Below, in pieces: positions 45,644 to 54,433 of a stretch of 64,000 bases of DNA. The stretch is taken from positions 1-64,000 of the forward strand of contig CASFRS010000020.1 in assembly GCA_949297125.1 (NCBI GenBank). The letters run 5' to 3'. Made by a program: the position numbers and the translations under genes. Origin of the DNA: an uncultured Bacteroidales bacterium (lineage in GTDB: Bacteria; Bacteroidota; Bacteroidia; Bacteroidales; G3-4614). How positions within the stretch are numbered: position 1 is the first letter of the stretch; the number at the start of each line of letters is the position of its first letter. The notes under the pieces were generated by a model. It did not search any database. It worked only from the letters and a program-made list of their open reading frames with translations, and was not told the origin of the DNA.

Positions 45644-46442
45644 CATATTGGTATCCATAGTAACCCCGTCCTACAACCAGGGCCGTTTTATAGAAGAGAC
45701 GATAAGAAGCGTCCTTGCGCAGACATATCCCAATATAGAGTATATAATAACCGACGGCGGTTCTACCGATAATACCATGGATATAGTGGAGCGCTACAGG
45801 GAGAAGATAAGCGTTGTCGTACACGAAAAGGACAAAGGGCAGAGCGATGCCATAAACAAAGGGTTCCGGCTGGCACACGGCGAACTTGTGGGGTGGATAA
45901 ATTCCGACGACGTACTGGCCTACGATTGCGTTGAAAAGATAGTGGAACTCTATTGCGAGCATCCCGACGGCGCGATATTCTACGGCTCGGAGATAGACGT
46001 AATAGATGAAAACTCCAGAATGCTGAAAAAGTGGGGAAGCAGGATTCCCGACAGGGACTATCTGCTGCGCCGCAGGTACGATGTCGTGCAACCCGGTTCA
46101 TTTTACCGGGCCGATTTGGTAAGGGAGGTCGGTTTTCTCGATGAAACCGTACACTATTGCATGGATTTGGATCTCTTCCTGAAGCTCCTTGCCAAAGGTA
46201 ATATATATTCTTACGATGCTTCCGCTTTGGCCGCCATAAGGTCGTGGGGAGAAACCAAAACTTCTACCGGACGCCAGAAGTTCCTCAAAAACATATATGA
46301 AGTATTGATTAGGCACGGTGCATCGCAATACGACAGAACCGTAATAAAAACCCGTATCGATACAGCAATATTCAATATCAAAGACTTCCTCCTGAAATAT
46401 TTCCCGTTTGTGAAAACGGGAAAAGAGAAGTTGTGGAAATAA
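45627..46442 (+). CDS. family 2 glycosyltransferase
   Basis: The 271-residue GT-A enzyme has S-I-V-T-P-S-Y-N-Q-G-R-F, then I-I-T-D-G-G-S-T-D-N-T, W-I-N-S-D-D-V (the DxD-type metal site) and Q-P-G-S-F-Y-R. It has no membrane segment. It adds one sugar of the repeat unit. The start overlaps the end of wzx by 17 bases. Confidence 0.9.
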   Translation: MTPKRNILVSIVTPSYNQGRFIEETIRSVLAQTYPNIEYIITDGGSTDNTMDIVERYREKISVVVHEKDKGQSDAINKGFRLAHGELVGWINSDDVLAYDCVEKIVELYCEHPDGAIFYGSEIDVIDENSRMLKKWGSRIPDRDYLLRRRYDVVQPGSFYRADLVREVGFLDETVHYCMDLDLFLKLLAKGNIYSYDASALAAIRSWGETKTSTGRQKFLKNIYEVLIRHGASQYDRTVIKTRIDTAIFNIKDFLLKYFPFVKTGKEKLWK

Positions 46443-46782
46443 CAATGCAATCCGGTACCCGTGAGGTATAAGCGAGTTGGACGCCCTCACTGCTCCGGCC
46501 GTACGGCGGGCATCCCTCACGGGCGGAATAGCAGAAAACCTCCGAAACGCCCGTATTTGCAACACTCTCTGCCGTAAGCCAAAGTTTAATGAATTTATCA
46601 CGTTAGGGACGGAAATTTTTTGTACCTTTGACATTTTATCGGAGACAGGGGGTCGGCACGCAAGGCAAAAGCCATAAGGGCTGCCGTCCGGCCATGTCAG
46701 TTACAACACCCCTTCCCCTGTTGCCGTAAATGCGTATGCAGCGCTATGCCGTGTACGTGCTTAAAAAGCAGGAATGTAGAAT
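46443..46782. other. intergenic region with mutually exclusive hairpins and a promoter
   Basis: CCCGTGAGG (46458-46466) can pair with the near CCTCAC (46485-46490) or, over nine bases, with CCTCACGGG (46515-46523). A 10-bp palindrome, GCCGTACGGC (46498-46507), lies between. TACCTTTG at 46623-46630 is a likely -7 box for the next glycosyltransferase. No gene was found. Confidence 0.5.
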
Positions 46783-47991
46783 ATGTCGGATAAAGAGAGG
46801 ATATTACTGGTAAACAAGTTCTATTACCCCCGCGGCGGAGACTGTATCCAGATGATGGCGGTAGAGAGGCTGTTGAAGCAGCAAGGCCATGAAGTTGCGG
46901 TGTTCGCCATGCAGTATCCTGCGAATACCGATTCGGAGTATTCGGGGTATTTCCCCCCGCAGGTTGATTTTTCGGGCAGTGCGGCAGACCGCATCCGTGC
47001 AGCGGCACGCGTGCTGGGGTACGGCGGTGTGCGCAGCCGTTTCAGACAGATGCTCCGCGATTTCTCCCCCGCCGTGGTTCACTTGCACAATATCCATTCT
47101 TATTTGTCGCCGGTAGTGGCCGAAGAGGCGAAAAGGCATGGATGCCGCGTAGTCTGGACGTTGCACGACTATAAGCTGGCATGTCCGTCGTATTCCTGCC
47201 TTTCCGACGGGAAACCGTGCGAAGCCTGTTTCGCCGACAAGACAAGCGTCATGAAAAAACGCTGTATGAAAGGGAGTATGGCAGCAAGTATCATGGCATA
47301 CATCGAGGCAGAAATATGGAATATAAAACGTCTGTGCCGGGCGACCGATACATTCATCTGTCCCAGCCGTTTTATGGCGGAGGCCATGATTCGGGGGGGG
47401 GTACCGTCCGGAAAGATAGAAGTGCTGAACAATTTCATCGACATGGCTGAAATCGTAACGCCCGCATCAGCCACTGACGGAGACGGACGGGGCGACTACT
47501 ACTGCTATGTAGGGCGTCTGTCGGCGGAAAAAGGGGTGGAAACGCTTCTGAAAGCGGCGACAACATTGCCGTACAGGTTGAAAATAGCAGGAACAGGTCC
47601 TTTGGCAGACTACCTGAAAGCGGCATATGCAAGCCCCAATATAGAATTTCTGGGGCAACTCGGGCGTCCTGGCATTATGGAGCTGTTGGCCTCGGCGCGC
47701 TTTTCCGTCATGCCGTCGGAAGTGTATGAAAATAATCCGTTGGGGGTCATAGAATCGCTCTGCTCAGGTACTCCGGTTATAGGGGCGGACATAGGCGGAA
47801 TACCCGAACTGTTGGACAGGGACAACGGAAGGCTTTTCAAGCCATTCAGCGTGGAGAGTCTCGTGCAGGCAATAGAGGAGGTGTCCGGTATCGGAAAATT
47901 CGATTACGGCAAAATAGCCGGAGAGGCACGCAAACGTTTCTCGTCGGATAACTATTATAAAAAAATAACGGAAATATATAACGGAAAATAA
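46783..47991 (+). CDS. family 4 glycosyltransferase
   Basis: The 402-residue GT-B enzyme begins with the donor loop F-Y-Y-P-R-G-G-D-C-I-Q and contains H-L-H-N-I-H-S-Y, L-H-D-Y-K-L-A-C-P-S, a cysteine-rich insert (C-L-S-D-G-K-P-C-E-A-C-F) and the C-terminal Y-V-G-R-L-S-A-E-K-G-V-E-T and P-S-E-V-Y-E-N-N-P-L-G. It probably extends the repeat unit; the sugar is unknown. It has its own likely promoter. Confidence 0.88.
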   Translation: MSDKERILLVNKFYYPRGGDCIQMMAVERLLKQQGHEVAVFAMQYPANTDSEYSGYFPPQVDFSGSAADRIRAAARVLGYGGVRSRFRQMLRDFSPAVVHLHNIHSYLSPVVAEEAKRHGCRVVWTLHDYKLACPSYSCLSDGKPCEACFADKTSVMKKRCMKGSMAASIMAYIEAEIWNIKRLCRATDTFICPSRFMAEAMIRGGVPSGKIEVLNNFIDMAEIVTPASATDGDGRGDYYCYVGRLSAEKGVETLLKAATTLPYRLKIAGTGPLADYLKAAYASPNIEFLGQLGRPGIMELLASARFSVMPSEVYENNPLGVIESLCSGTPVIGADIGGIPELLDRDNGRLFKPFSVESLVQAIEEVSGIGKFDYGKIAGEARKRFSSDNYYKKITEIYNGK

Positions 47992-48130
47992 ATGCCGCCC
48001 ATATCCCTGCGATTGTTCTAATACATGGAATCCCGGGCGGCGGAAACAGTAAAATAAATATAAAATAAATACAATTTTCCTTTCCGGTATCCGTTTTATA
48101 AATATTAGGAAAGGACAATAGACAGCAGAC

Positions 48131-49234
48131 ATGAATATCCCGGCACCAACCGATATAAGCATAATAGTAACATACCGTTGCCCCATGCGTTGCAAGATGT
48201 GCAACATATGGCAGAACCCTACCGCGAAAGAGGAGGAAATAAAACCGGAAGTGCTTAAAAAACTTCCCGAGCTCAAATTCATAAACATAACGGGGGGCGA
48301 ACCTTTTGTAAGGGAAGACATAGAAGAAATCGTGGCGATAGCATTCACCAAGTCTCCGCGCGTAGTAATCTCCACATCGGGTTGGTTTGAAGAAAAGATA
48401 ATAAAGCTGGCCGAACGCTTTCCCAATATAGGCATACGTATAAGCATAGAGGGGCTGGCGTGCAAGAATGACGATTTGCGCGGGCGGCAAGGAGGGTTCG
48501 ACAAAGGGTTGCGCACGTTGCTAAGGCTGCGTGAAATGGGCATAAAGGACGTCGGGTTCGGCATAACCGTATCCAACAACAATTCCGAAGACATGCTCTC
48601 CCTGTACCGCCTTTCCAGACAGCTGGACATGGAGTTTGCAACTGCCGCATTCCACAACTCCTACTATTTCCACAAATACGACAATACGATAACTAATATC
48701 GAAGGCGTTTGCGGGAATTTCGAGAAACTGATAAACATGCAGATGCGAGAGACACATCCGAAATCGTGGTTCCGCGCCTACTTCAACATGGGCATAATAA
48801 ACTACATAGAAGGCAACCGGCGCATGCTCCCTTGCGAGGCGGGGTCGGTAAACTGTTTTGTCGACCCGTCGGGCGAAATATATCCTTGCAACGGGCTGGA
48901 AGAACAGTATTGGAAGGAGAGCATGGGGAACATAAATACGGCATCGACGTTCCAAGAAATATGGAACAGCCCTCAAGCCGAAAAAGTAAGGGCGAAAGTC
49001 CGCACCTGCCCCAAAAACTGCTGGATGGTAGGGACTGCCTCGCCGGTAATGAAAAAGTACATACGCCACCCGTTGAAATGGGTGCTCCGCAACAAACTCA
49101 GGGTGATGACCGGGCGACCCGTATGCATAGACAAAAAATACTGCGACGTAGGACAAGACCCCAGGCAAGGCACGTTGTATGCCGCCCGTAGGGAAGGGGA
49201 CGGTACGGCAGTCGGAGAAAAACATAAACAGTAA
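48131..49234 (+). CDS. radical SAM protein with SPASM-like C-terminal region
   Basis: The 367-residue product has the cluster motif Cys17-x3-Cys21-x2-Cys24, then I-T-G-G-E-P-F at the SAM-binding strand and I-S-I-E-G-L. The C-terminal part carries further cysteines (L-P-C-E-A-G-S-V-N-C-F-V-D-P-S-G-E-I-Y-P-C-N-G, later C-P-K-N-C-W), the pattern of SPASM/twitch domains that bind extra iron-sulfur clusters. Such enzymes often modify peptides, but some act on sugars or cofactors. No peptide precursor is seen near it. It lies inside the polysaccharide locus, 6 bases from the next glycosyltransferase. Confidence 0.85.
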   Translation: MNIPAPTDISIIVTYRCPMRCKMCNIWQNPTAKEEEIKPEVLKKLPELKFINITGGEPFVREDIEEIVAIAFTKSPRVVISTSGWFEEKIIKLAERFPNIGIRISIEGLACKNDDLRGRQGGFDKGLRTLLRLREMGIKDVGFGITVSNNNSEDMLSLYRLSRQLDMEFATAAFHNSYYFHKYDNTITNIEGVCGNFEKLINMQMRETHPKSWFRAYFNMGIINYIEGNRRMLPCEAGSVNCFVDPSGEIYPCNGLEEQYWKESMGNINTASTFQEIWNSPQAEKVRAKVRTCPKNCWMVGTASPVMKKYIRHPLKWVLRNKLRVMTGRPVCIDKKYCDVGQDPRQGTLYAARREGDGTAVGEKHKQ

Positions 49235-49240
49235 CGGACG

Positions 49241-50365
49241 GTGGCTCAAAGCAATCGCAAATACAGGGTAGTAGTAACCGGGACAAGGGGGATTCCGCAT
49301 ATAATGGGCGGCGTAGAGACCCATTGCGAGAACCTGTATCCCTATATTGTAAAAGCAGGGTACGACGTAACCGTAGTGCGGCGCAGTTGCCATATAAGGG
49401 AGTCTGAACCGATTAAAGAGTACAAAGGAATAGGGCTCAAGGATATATACGCTCCGCGCAAGAAGAGCGCGGAGGCCATAATACATACGTTCCTTGCCGT
49501 ACTGTATGCGAAAAGAGCGAAAGCCGACATATTGCACATACATGCAATCGGCCCGTCGTTGATGCTGCCTCTTGCCAGAGTGGCGGGTCTCAGGACTGTT
49601 GTAACCCACCACGGGGCCGATTACGACAGGAAAAAATGGAACAGGATTGCCCGATACATGCTGCGTAAAGGCGAGAAGTTCGCAGCCCGGTATGCCGACC
49701 GCCTGATTGTAATATCGCAGGGCATAAAAAACGATATGGCCGTAAAGTACGGGAGGGATGAAACAACGTTGATATACAACGGGGTGCCCGAAGCCAGGAT
49801 ACGGAAAACCACGAACTATATAGCCGCTAACGGCCTTGTTCCCGGAAAATACATCCTTGCCGTAGGGAGGTTTGTTGAAGAAAAAGGTTTCGACGACCTG
49901 ATAGATGCGTTCGCGCTGCTGAAGCCCGAGGGGTACAAGCTTGTCATAGCAGGCGATGCCGACCATGATACCGATTATTCCGTACGTCTGAAAAGGAAGG
50001 CTCTTGGACAAGGCGTGGTACTGACCGGTTTTATCAAGGGCGAACCGCTGGAGGAGTTGTTGACGCACGCGCGCCTGTTTGTCCTCCCGTCGTATCACGA
50101 AGGGTTGCCCATTTCCCTGCTGGAAGCCATGAGCTATGGCAGGGATGTTCTTGTAAGCGATATAGAGGCGAACCGCCTGCCCGAACTCGAACCGTCCGAC
50201 ATGTTTGAAACCGGCTCGGTGGAATCGCTGAAAAACGCCATGGGGCGCAAACTCCGGAACAGGAATGGCGAAGCCCGCAAGTACGACATGGGCAAATACG
50301 ACTGGGCGAATATAGCGGTGCAGACGGCCGGGGTGTACGAATCCATATTGAAAGGCGACAGATGA
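49241..50365 (+). CDS. family 4 glycosyltransferase
   Basis: The 374-residue product starts with GTG and reads V-V-V-T-G-T-R-G-I-P-H-I-M-G-G-V-E-T-H, the glycine loop typical of GT4 enzymes of the mannosyl/rhamnosyl kind. It has H-I-H-A-I-G-P, T-H-H-G-A-D-Y, the signature A-V-G-R-F-V-E-E-K-G-F-D-D and S-Y-H-E-G-L-P-I-S-L-L-E-A-M. The GTG is preferred because no ATG is available near the conserved N-terminus. The stop overlaps the next start (ATGA). Confidence 0.88.
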   Translation: MAQSNRKYRVVVTGTRGIPHIMGGVETHCENLYPYIVKAGYDVTVVRRSCHIRESEPIKEYKGIGLKDIYAPRKKSAEAIIHTFLAVLYAKRAKADILHIHAIGPSLMLPLARVAGLRTVVTHHGADYDRKKWNRIARYMLRKGEKFAARYADRLIVISQGIKNDMAVKYGRDETTLIYNGVPEARIRKTTNYIAANGLVPGKYILAVGRFVEEKGFDDLIDAFALLKPEGYKLVIAGDADHDTDYSVRLKRKALGQGVVLTGFIKGEPLEELLTHARLFVLPSYHEGLPISLLEAMSYGRDVLVSDIEANRLPELEPSDMFETGSVESLKNAMGRKLRNRNGEARKYDMGKYDWANIAVQTAGVYESILKGDR

Positions 50366-50787
50366 AAAAGGCGTTCATATATATCATCCTGCTTCTCTCT
50401 GCGACGGTATCATGCTCGGATGGCAATGACGGCGCAGACATATGCGGGCGTTGGCAGCTCAGACAGTCGGTGTATCCTGCCCGTACGGTAACGACCGATT
50501 CGGTTTTTTACAGTTTCGACAGCGGGGTATTCCTGTTGCAGACCCTTCTGCCGTACAACCATGAATCTGAACAGAGTTTCGGCAGGTACGCAATAACGGG
50601 CGATTCGATAATAATGACCGTACCCGAACCTTATCTCGGACAGGCCAAGGCAAACAGGCATTACGACTGGCATACTGCGGAACGCCGTTTTGCCGTACGG
50701 ACACTTACCGGCAGCACTCTGGAACTCTCTGTCAATGCTTCCCGTACAGGGGCGGATACCATATACGTGTTCCGCAAATACAACTGA
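50362..50787 (+). CDS. small lipoprotein with lipocalin-like features
   Basis: The 141-residue product has a lipobox S-A-T-V-S-C (Cys18), then C-G-R-W-Q-L-R-Q, a G-x-W start typical of lipocalin-like beta-barrels. Beta-strands follow (F-Y-S-F-D-S-G, R-Y-A-I-T-G-D-S-I-I-M-T, L-T-G-S-T-L-E-L-S-V) and it ends F-R-K-Y-N. It overlaps the glycosyltransferase before it and wzi after it, so it belongs to the locus. A role in surface retention or assembly of the polymer with Wzi is plausible but not shown. Confidence 0.7.
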   Translation: MKKAFIYIILLLSATVSCSDGNDGADICGRWQLRQSVYPARTVTTDSVFYSFDSGVFLLQTLLPYNHESEQSFGRYAITGDSIIMTVPEPYLGQAKANRHYDWHTAERRFAVRTLTGSTLELSVNASRTGADTIYVFRKYN

Positions 50788-52280
50788 TGCGCGCCATGAA
50801 CAGAATAACAGCGATAATCCTTGCATTCATGACATCCGCGGCCTTTGCCGGGGATTTTTCCATGCGCTATTCGGTGGAAGCCGACGCCTATGGCGGAGGC
50901 GGGAAGTTCATGCCGTTCTATATGATGAACAATACGTCGGGAGTAGTATCGTACAAGCCCAACAGCGGGTATTTGCGGGCGGGCGTATTCAAGGATGCCG
51001 TAAAGGACAAGAGATTTACGTATGCGTTCGGCCTTGAACTGACAGGAGGGTACAGAGGCGATGCCGACATATATATCCAGCAGGCCTATATCGACGCCCG
51101 GCTGAAATCGTGGAGCATATTTGCAGGAGCCAGGGAAGAATATTCCATGTTGTGGGACAAGGCGTTGAGCAGCGGGAGCATGATATGGAGCGGTAATTCG
51201 CGTCCCATACCGCAGGTTTACATAGGCCTCCCGCAGTTTACGGAAGTCCCGTTTGCAAAAGGGCTTTTCCGCGCAAGAGGAGGCGTATCGTACGGGTGGT
51301 ATACCGATTACCTGTATCAGAAAGAGATGCGTTCGCCCGATACCCGGTATACGCAAGGGCTGCTTTATCACCGGAAGAACCTCGTGCTTGAAATAGGCCG
51401 TGCCGACCGTTCCTTTTACGGGACGATAGGAATAGATATGGCCGCGCAGTTCGGCGGGACGGTAAAAAACGTCCGCAGGAACGACGGCACGCATTACGAT
51501 GTAAAGTTCAATTCCGGCATAAAAGAGTATTTCAAGGTAATGGTACCCCTTTCCGGGGGCGACGATTCCCCCCGGATTGACCAGGTAAACGTTACCGGCA
51601 ACCATGTGGGGATATACATCCTGTCGGTAGGGTACAGGAAATCGGGGTGGGACGTAAAGGCCTATTACGAGCATTATTTCGACGACCATTCGGGGATGAT
51701 ATTCAAGAACCGGTGCGACGGCTTGTGGGGTGTGTCTGTTACGACCGACAAGAGTTTTCCCGTTGAGGGGTTCACTTTTGAAATAATGAATGCCACCAGC
51801 CAGAGCGGTCCGTTCCTTTACGATGCTACCGAGGCCATACCGGTTCAGGTAAGCGCCGGCGACCACTATTACGGACACATGCTGTATAACGGGTGGACGC
51901 ACCGCGGGCATACGCAAGGGACGCCTTTCATAACGTCGCCGCTGTACAACGGAGACGGCTTTCTCGGGATAACCAACAATATAAGCCTGGCGTACCACGG
52001 CGGGATAAGGGGTACTATAGTTGACGGGCTCAAATACCGTGCGCTTGCATCCTTCCAGAAAGGGTGGGGTACGCCTTATGCCCCTTCAACCGATATAACG
52101 CGCCAGTTTTCGGCATTGCTGGAGTTTGCATATACCCCGCGGCAACTCATGGGCTGGGATTTCGTGTTTTCGGGGGCTGTCGATGCCGGGACGCTTTTCG
52201 GCGATAACTGGGGCATTAGGGTTGGTGTGAAAAAATCGGGGACGCTGGTCCCATGGCCGTTGAAAAACCGAAAGAAATGA
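50787..52280 (+). CDS. wzi: capsule assembly Wzi-family outer-membrane protein
   Basis: The 497-residue product has a signal peptide (from Met1 or Met4: MNRITAIILAFMTSAAFA) and a long barrel with many strands of aromatic/polar alternation. Family patterns include Q-A-Y-I-D-A-R, G-N-S-R-P-I-P-Q, R-G-G-V-S-Y-G-W and Y-Y-G-H-M-L-Y-N-G-W-T-H-R-G. Wzi proteins anchor capsule to the outer membrane. The start codon shares a base with the lipoprotein stop (TGATG). It closes the polysaccharide locus. Confidence 0.87.
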   Translation: MRAMNRITAIILAFMTSAAFAGDFSMRYSVEADAYGGGGKFMPFYMMNNTSGVVSYKPNSGYLRAGVFKDAVKDKRFTYAFGLELTGGYRGDADIYIQQAYIDARLKSWSIFAGAREEYSMLWDKALSSGSMIWSGNSRPIPQVYIGLPQFTEVPFAKGLFRARGGVSYGWYTDYLYQKEMRSPDTRYTQGLLYHRKNLVLEIGRADRSFYGTIGIDMAAQFGGTVKNVRRNDGTHYDVKFNSGIKEYFKVMVPLSGGDDSPRIDQVNVTGNHVGIYILSVGYRKSGWDVKAYYEHYFDDHSGMIFKNRCDGLWGVSVTTDKSFPVEGFTFEIMNATSQSGPFLYDATEAIPVQVSAGDHYYGHMLYNGWTHRGHTQGTPFITSPLYNGDGFLGITNNISLAYHGGIRGTIVDGLKYRALASFQKGWGTPYAPSTDITRQFSALLEFAYTPRQLMGWDFVFSGAVDAGTLFGDNWGIRVGVKKSGTLVPWPLKNRKK

Positions 52281-52388
52281 CAGCGATCCCCGGGCGTTAT
52301 GCGGCGGGTGCTGCAATTACACAAGTTCAGTTACAGTGCAGGCGGCATGCAATCCGTACCCGCAACAGTATGCGGATGAAATAAAAAA

Positions 52389-52419
52389 GGAGTGCACAGG
52401 ATATATTCCGGTGCACTCC
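52389..52419 (-). terminator. terminator of the DUF3332 lipoprotein gene
   Basis: GGAGTGCAC (52389-52397) pairs with GTGCACTCC (52411-52419), followed on the minus strand by six T. It may also slow plus-strand transcripts leaving wzi. Confidence 0.8.
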
Positions 52420-52449
52420 GCCTGTTTGTATAACCCTGTATGGAAAGGG

Positions 52450-52998
52450 CTATTTCATTGCAAGTTCCGACTGGGCCTTTACGAGTTCTTCAAAAGCCAT
52501 TACGCCGCTTTTCGACAGTTCAACGTTTATGGCCTCCCCGTTTGCTCCGTAAACGTTGACATGGTTGTCGTCCACAAAGGTCAGGAATTTCTTGCATTCG
52601 CCGTTTACTATTGCGCTCCAGCTGTCATCGCTCTTGTCAAATACGAGTTCTACGGTTTCGTTGGTAGCCTCGTCGGTAATGGTGTAGCCGTTCTCGTGGC
52701 TGTTTATTACATATTTCGAGTTTTCTCCATCTATGTATTTTGTACCGTATACAGGATTTGTCCCTTTCCAGAATTCAATGGAGTTGATAACAAGAATATC
52801 TGCCAGAGCACATACCGAATATGCCGGAATAATAGTGAAGCAGAAGAACACCACTTCGTTGACCCATTTGTTCCCGCTTATGCTTTTGTTCCAGTCCAAC
52901 AACTTGTGCGACAGTCCGAAAGAACCGATACACGAAGAGAATGTCAGGCAACCGCACAGCAGCATGATAATTGCCGCATTAAAACTGTTCCTTTTCAT
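52450..52998 (-). CDS. DUF3332-family lipoprotein
   Basis: The 182-residue product has a lipobox F-S-S-C (Cys23), then G-S-F-G-L-S-H-K-L-L-D-W-N-K and a hydrophobic stretch around W-V-N-E-V-V-F-F-C-F, matching DUF3332 proteins of Bacteroidales. The second half is a small beta-rich part (Y-V-I-N-S-H-E-N-G-Y-T-I). No function is established for the family. It is convergent with wzi and is not part of the locus. Confidence 0.8.
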   Translation of the reverse strand: MKRNSFNAAIIMLLCGCLTFSSCIGSFGLSHKLLDWNKSISGNKWVNEVVFFCFTIIPAYSVCALADILVINSIEFWKGTNPVYGTKYIDGENSKYVINSHENGYTITDEATNETVELVFDKSDDSWSAIVNGECKKFLTFVDDNHVNVYGANGEAINVELSKSGVMAFEELVKAQSELAMK

Positions 52999-53207
52999 AA
53001 CGCCTTGAATTTAAAAATTAATATTACAGCATTTATATAAACGCTAAGATATAATAAAATATCTACAAGTGTCTGCTTATAATTGTTAAATAAACTGGTG
53101 TCGCGAATAATTCAATCTTATCAATACCACAGGAACCGATATAAACAGAAAGGGCGTACCGATTAACACCGGCTTGCCCCGATGCTTAAAACCATAAAGT
53201 TGTGGGC

Positions 53208-54263
53208 CTATTTTAATGCGCGGCGCTTTATCGCGGCAGAAGTCAGTATGCCGATAACCTTTTTTGCATAGTATGAAAAAACAACCGTAGCCCCGATACC
53301 GGTAACACAGACAACCAGATAGCGGATATTCGCATCGGCAATATAATTTTCCGGATTCAGTTTTTCAATTATGCGAAAAAAGATCATATGACACAGATAA
53401 ATCTCAAGGGAAATATTGCTGAGGAAATTGAAAACTCTGTTTTGCATCCATTTGTGTCTGTTGCCGACAGCGTAAATCAACCATAAAGAACAGACTACCA
53501 GCATGGGGATAACGCAGTGCAAGGTCCATTTTGACTGAGGGATGAGAAAGTACAGTATATTTGCGGCAATACAGACAAACAAGAGCCAGTTGCCGAGCCT
53601 TGCTGCAATATCGTGAAGAAAATCCTTATAAAGGAAGCAAAGACCTCCTGCAATTAAAAAAGAGGCCGAATACAATATGTTTATCCTTCCCGGATTCCAG
53701 TTGATGACACTCTCCGTAAAGAAGTATTCCTGGCATAAGAAGTTAATCACGAGCGATACGGAAAATACCGCCCATGCCCTGGTCTTATTGTCGATCAGAA
53801 ATACAAAAAAGGGGAAGAGCATGTAGAACAGGAATATAAGTCCTATAAACCATCCCACGCCTATAACATCGAAACTCGACTTGGGCAGCAGGCCGAATAC
53901 CAGGGTGCAGTTCATAAAACCTTGGGCAAGCGATATTTTGGAGAAGTTTAAAACTACGTCTATAATGCTCAGGAATGCAAAAAAGGGCAATATCCTCCAA
54001 TATCTTTTGGTATAAAAATCATTTGGCGATATGCTTCCGTTTTTCATCCTCTCGTAATACCCGCAGCATACGGAAAAACTGCTGATTATCAGAAACAGCA
54101 TTACAAGGTTTGTAAACCATGGTATCAAAAGCGATGTAACGAATCCCATGTCGGGAGCCAATCTGGAATTTGCCTGATAATGCATCATGGCAATACCTAT
54201 TGCAGACAGGGCTCTCAGCCCGTTTATGTTGTCGTATCTGATGTTCTTCGGTGTGGAGTTCAT
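53208..54263 (-). CDS. acyltransferase family 3 membrane protein
   Basis: The 351-residue product has about ten hydrophobic helices and the family start I-N-G-L-R-A-L-S-A-I-G-I-A-M-M-H-Y, where the His is the presumed catalytic residue, then F-Y-T-K-R-Y-W-R-I-L-P. It may acetylate a surface sugar. It lies just outside the polysaccharide locus and is richer in A and T than its neighbours, which may mean a separate history. Confidence 0.85.
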   Translation of the reverse strand: MNSTPKNIRYDNINGLRALSAIGIAMMHYQANSRLAPDMGFVTSLLIPWFTNLVMLFLIISSFSVCCGYYERMKNGSISPNDFYTKRYWRILPFFAFLSIIDVVLNFSKISLAQGFMNCTLVFGLLPKSSFDVIGVGWFIGLIFLFYMLFPFFVFLIDNKTRAWAVFSVSLVINFLCQEYFFTESVINWNPGRINILYSASFLIAGGLCFLYKDFLHDIAARLGNWLLFVCIAANILYFLIPQSKWTLHCVIPMLVVCSLWLIYAVGNRHKWMQNRVFNFLSNISLEIYLCHMIFFRIIEKLNPENYIADANIRYLVVCVTGIGATVVFSYYAKKVIGILTSAAIKRRALK

Positions 54264-54433
54264 GATAAATGAAATACAGTAAGTTCAGGCCGTATCGTAT
54301 ATGGCCTGTTTTTTACAATAAGGGGCGATGTAGAATATAATATATGTTCAGTCAACGATAATCTTTTTTGCGTTCGCTTTATCCGTAACAAAGTTGTAAA
54401 AAAGATATGGAACGACCAATATTCCATAATCGG

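Noticed and set aside
48521..50098. A 525-residue open frame opposite the radical SAM and glycosyltransferase genes
   Set aside because: It spans two clear genes on the other strand and reflects their codon bias only.
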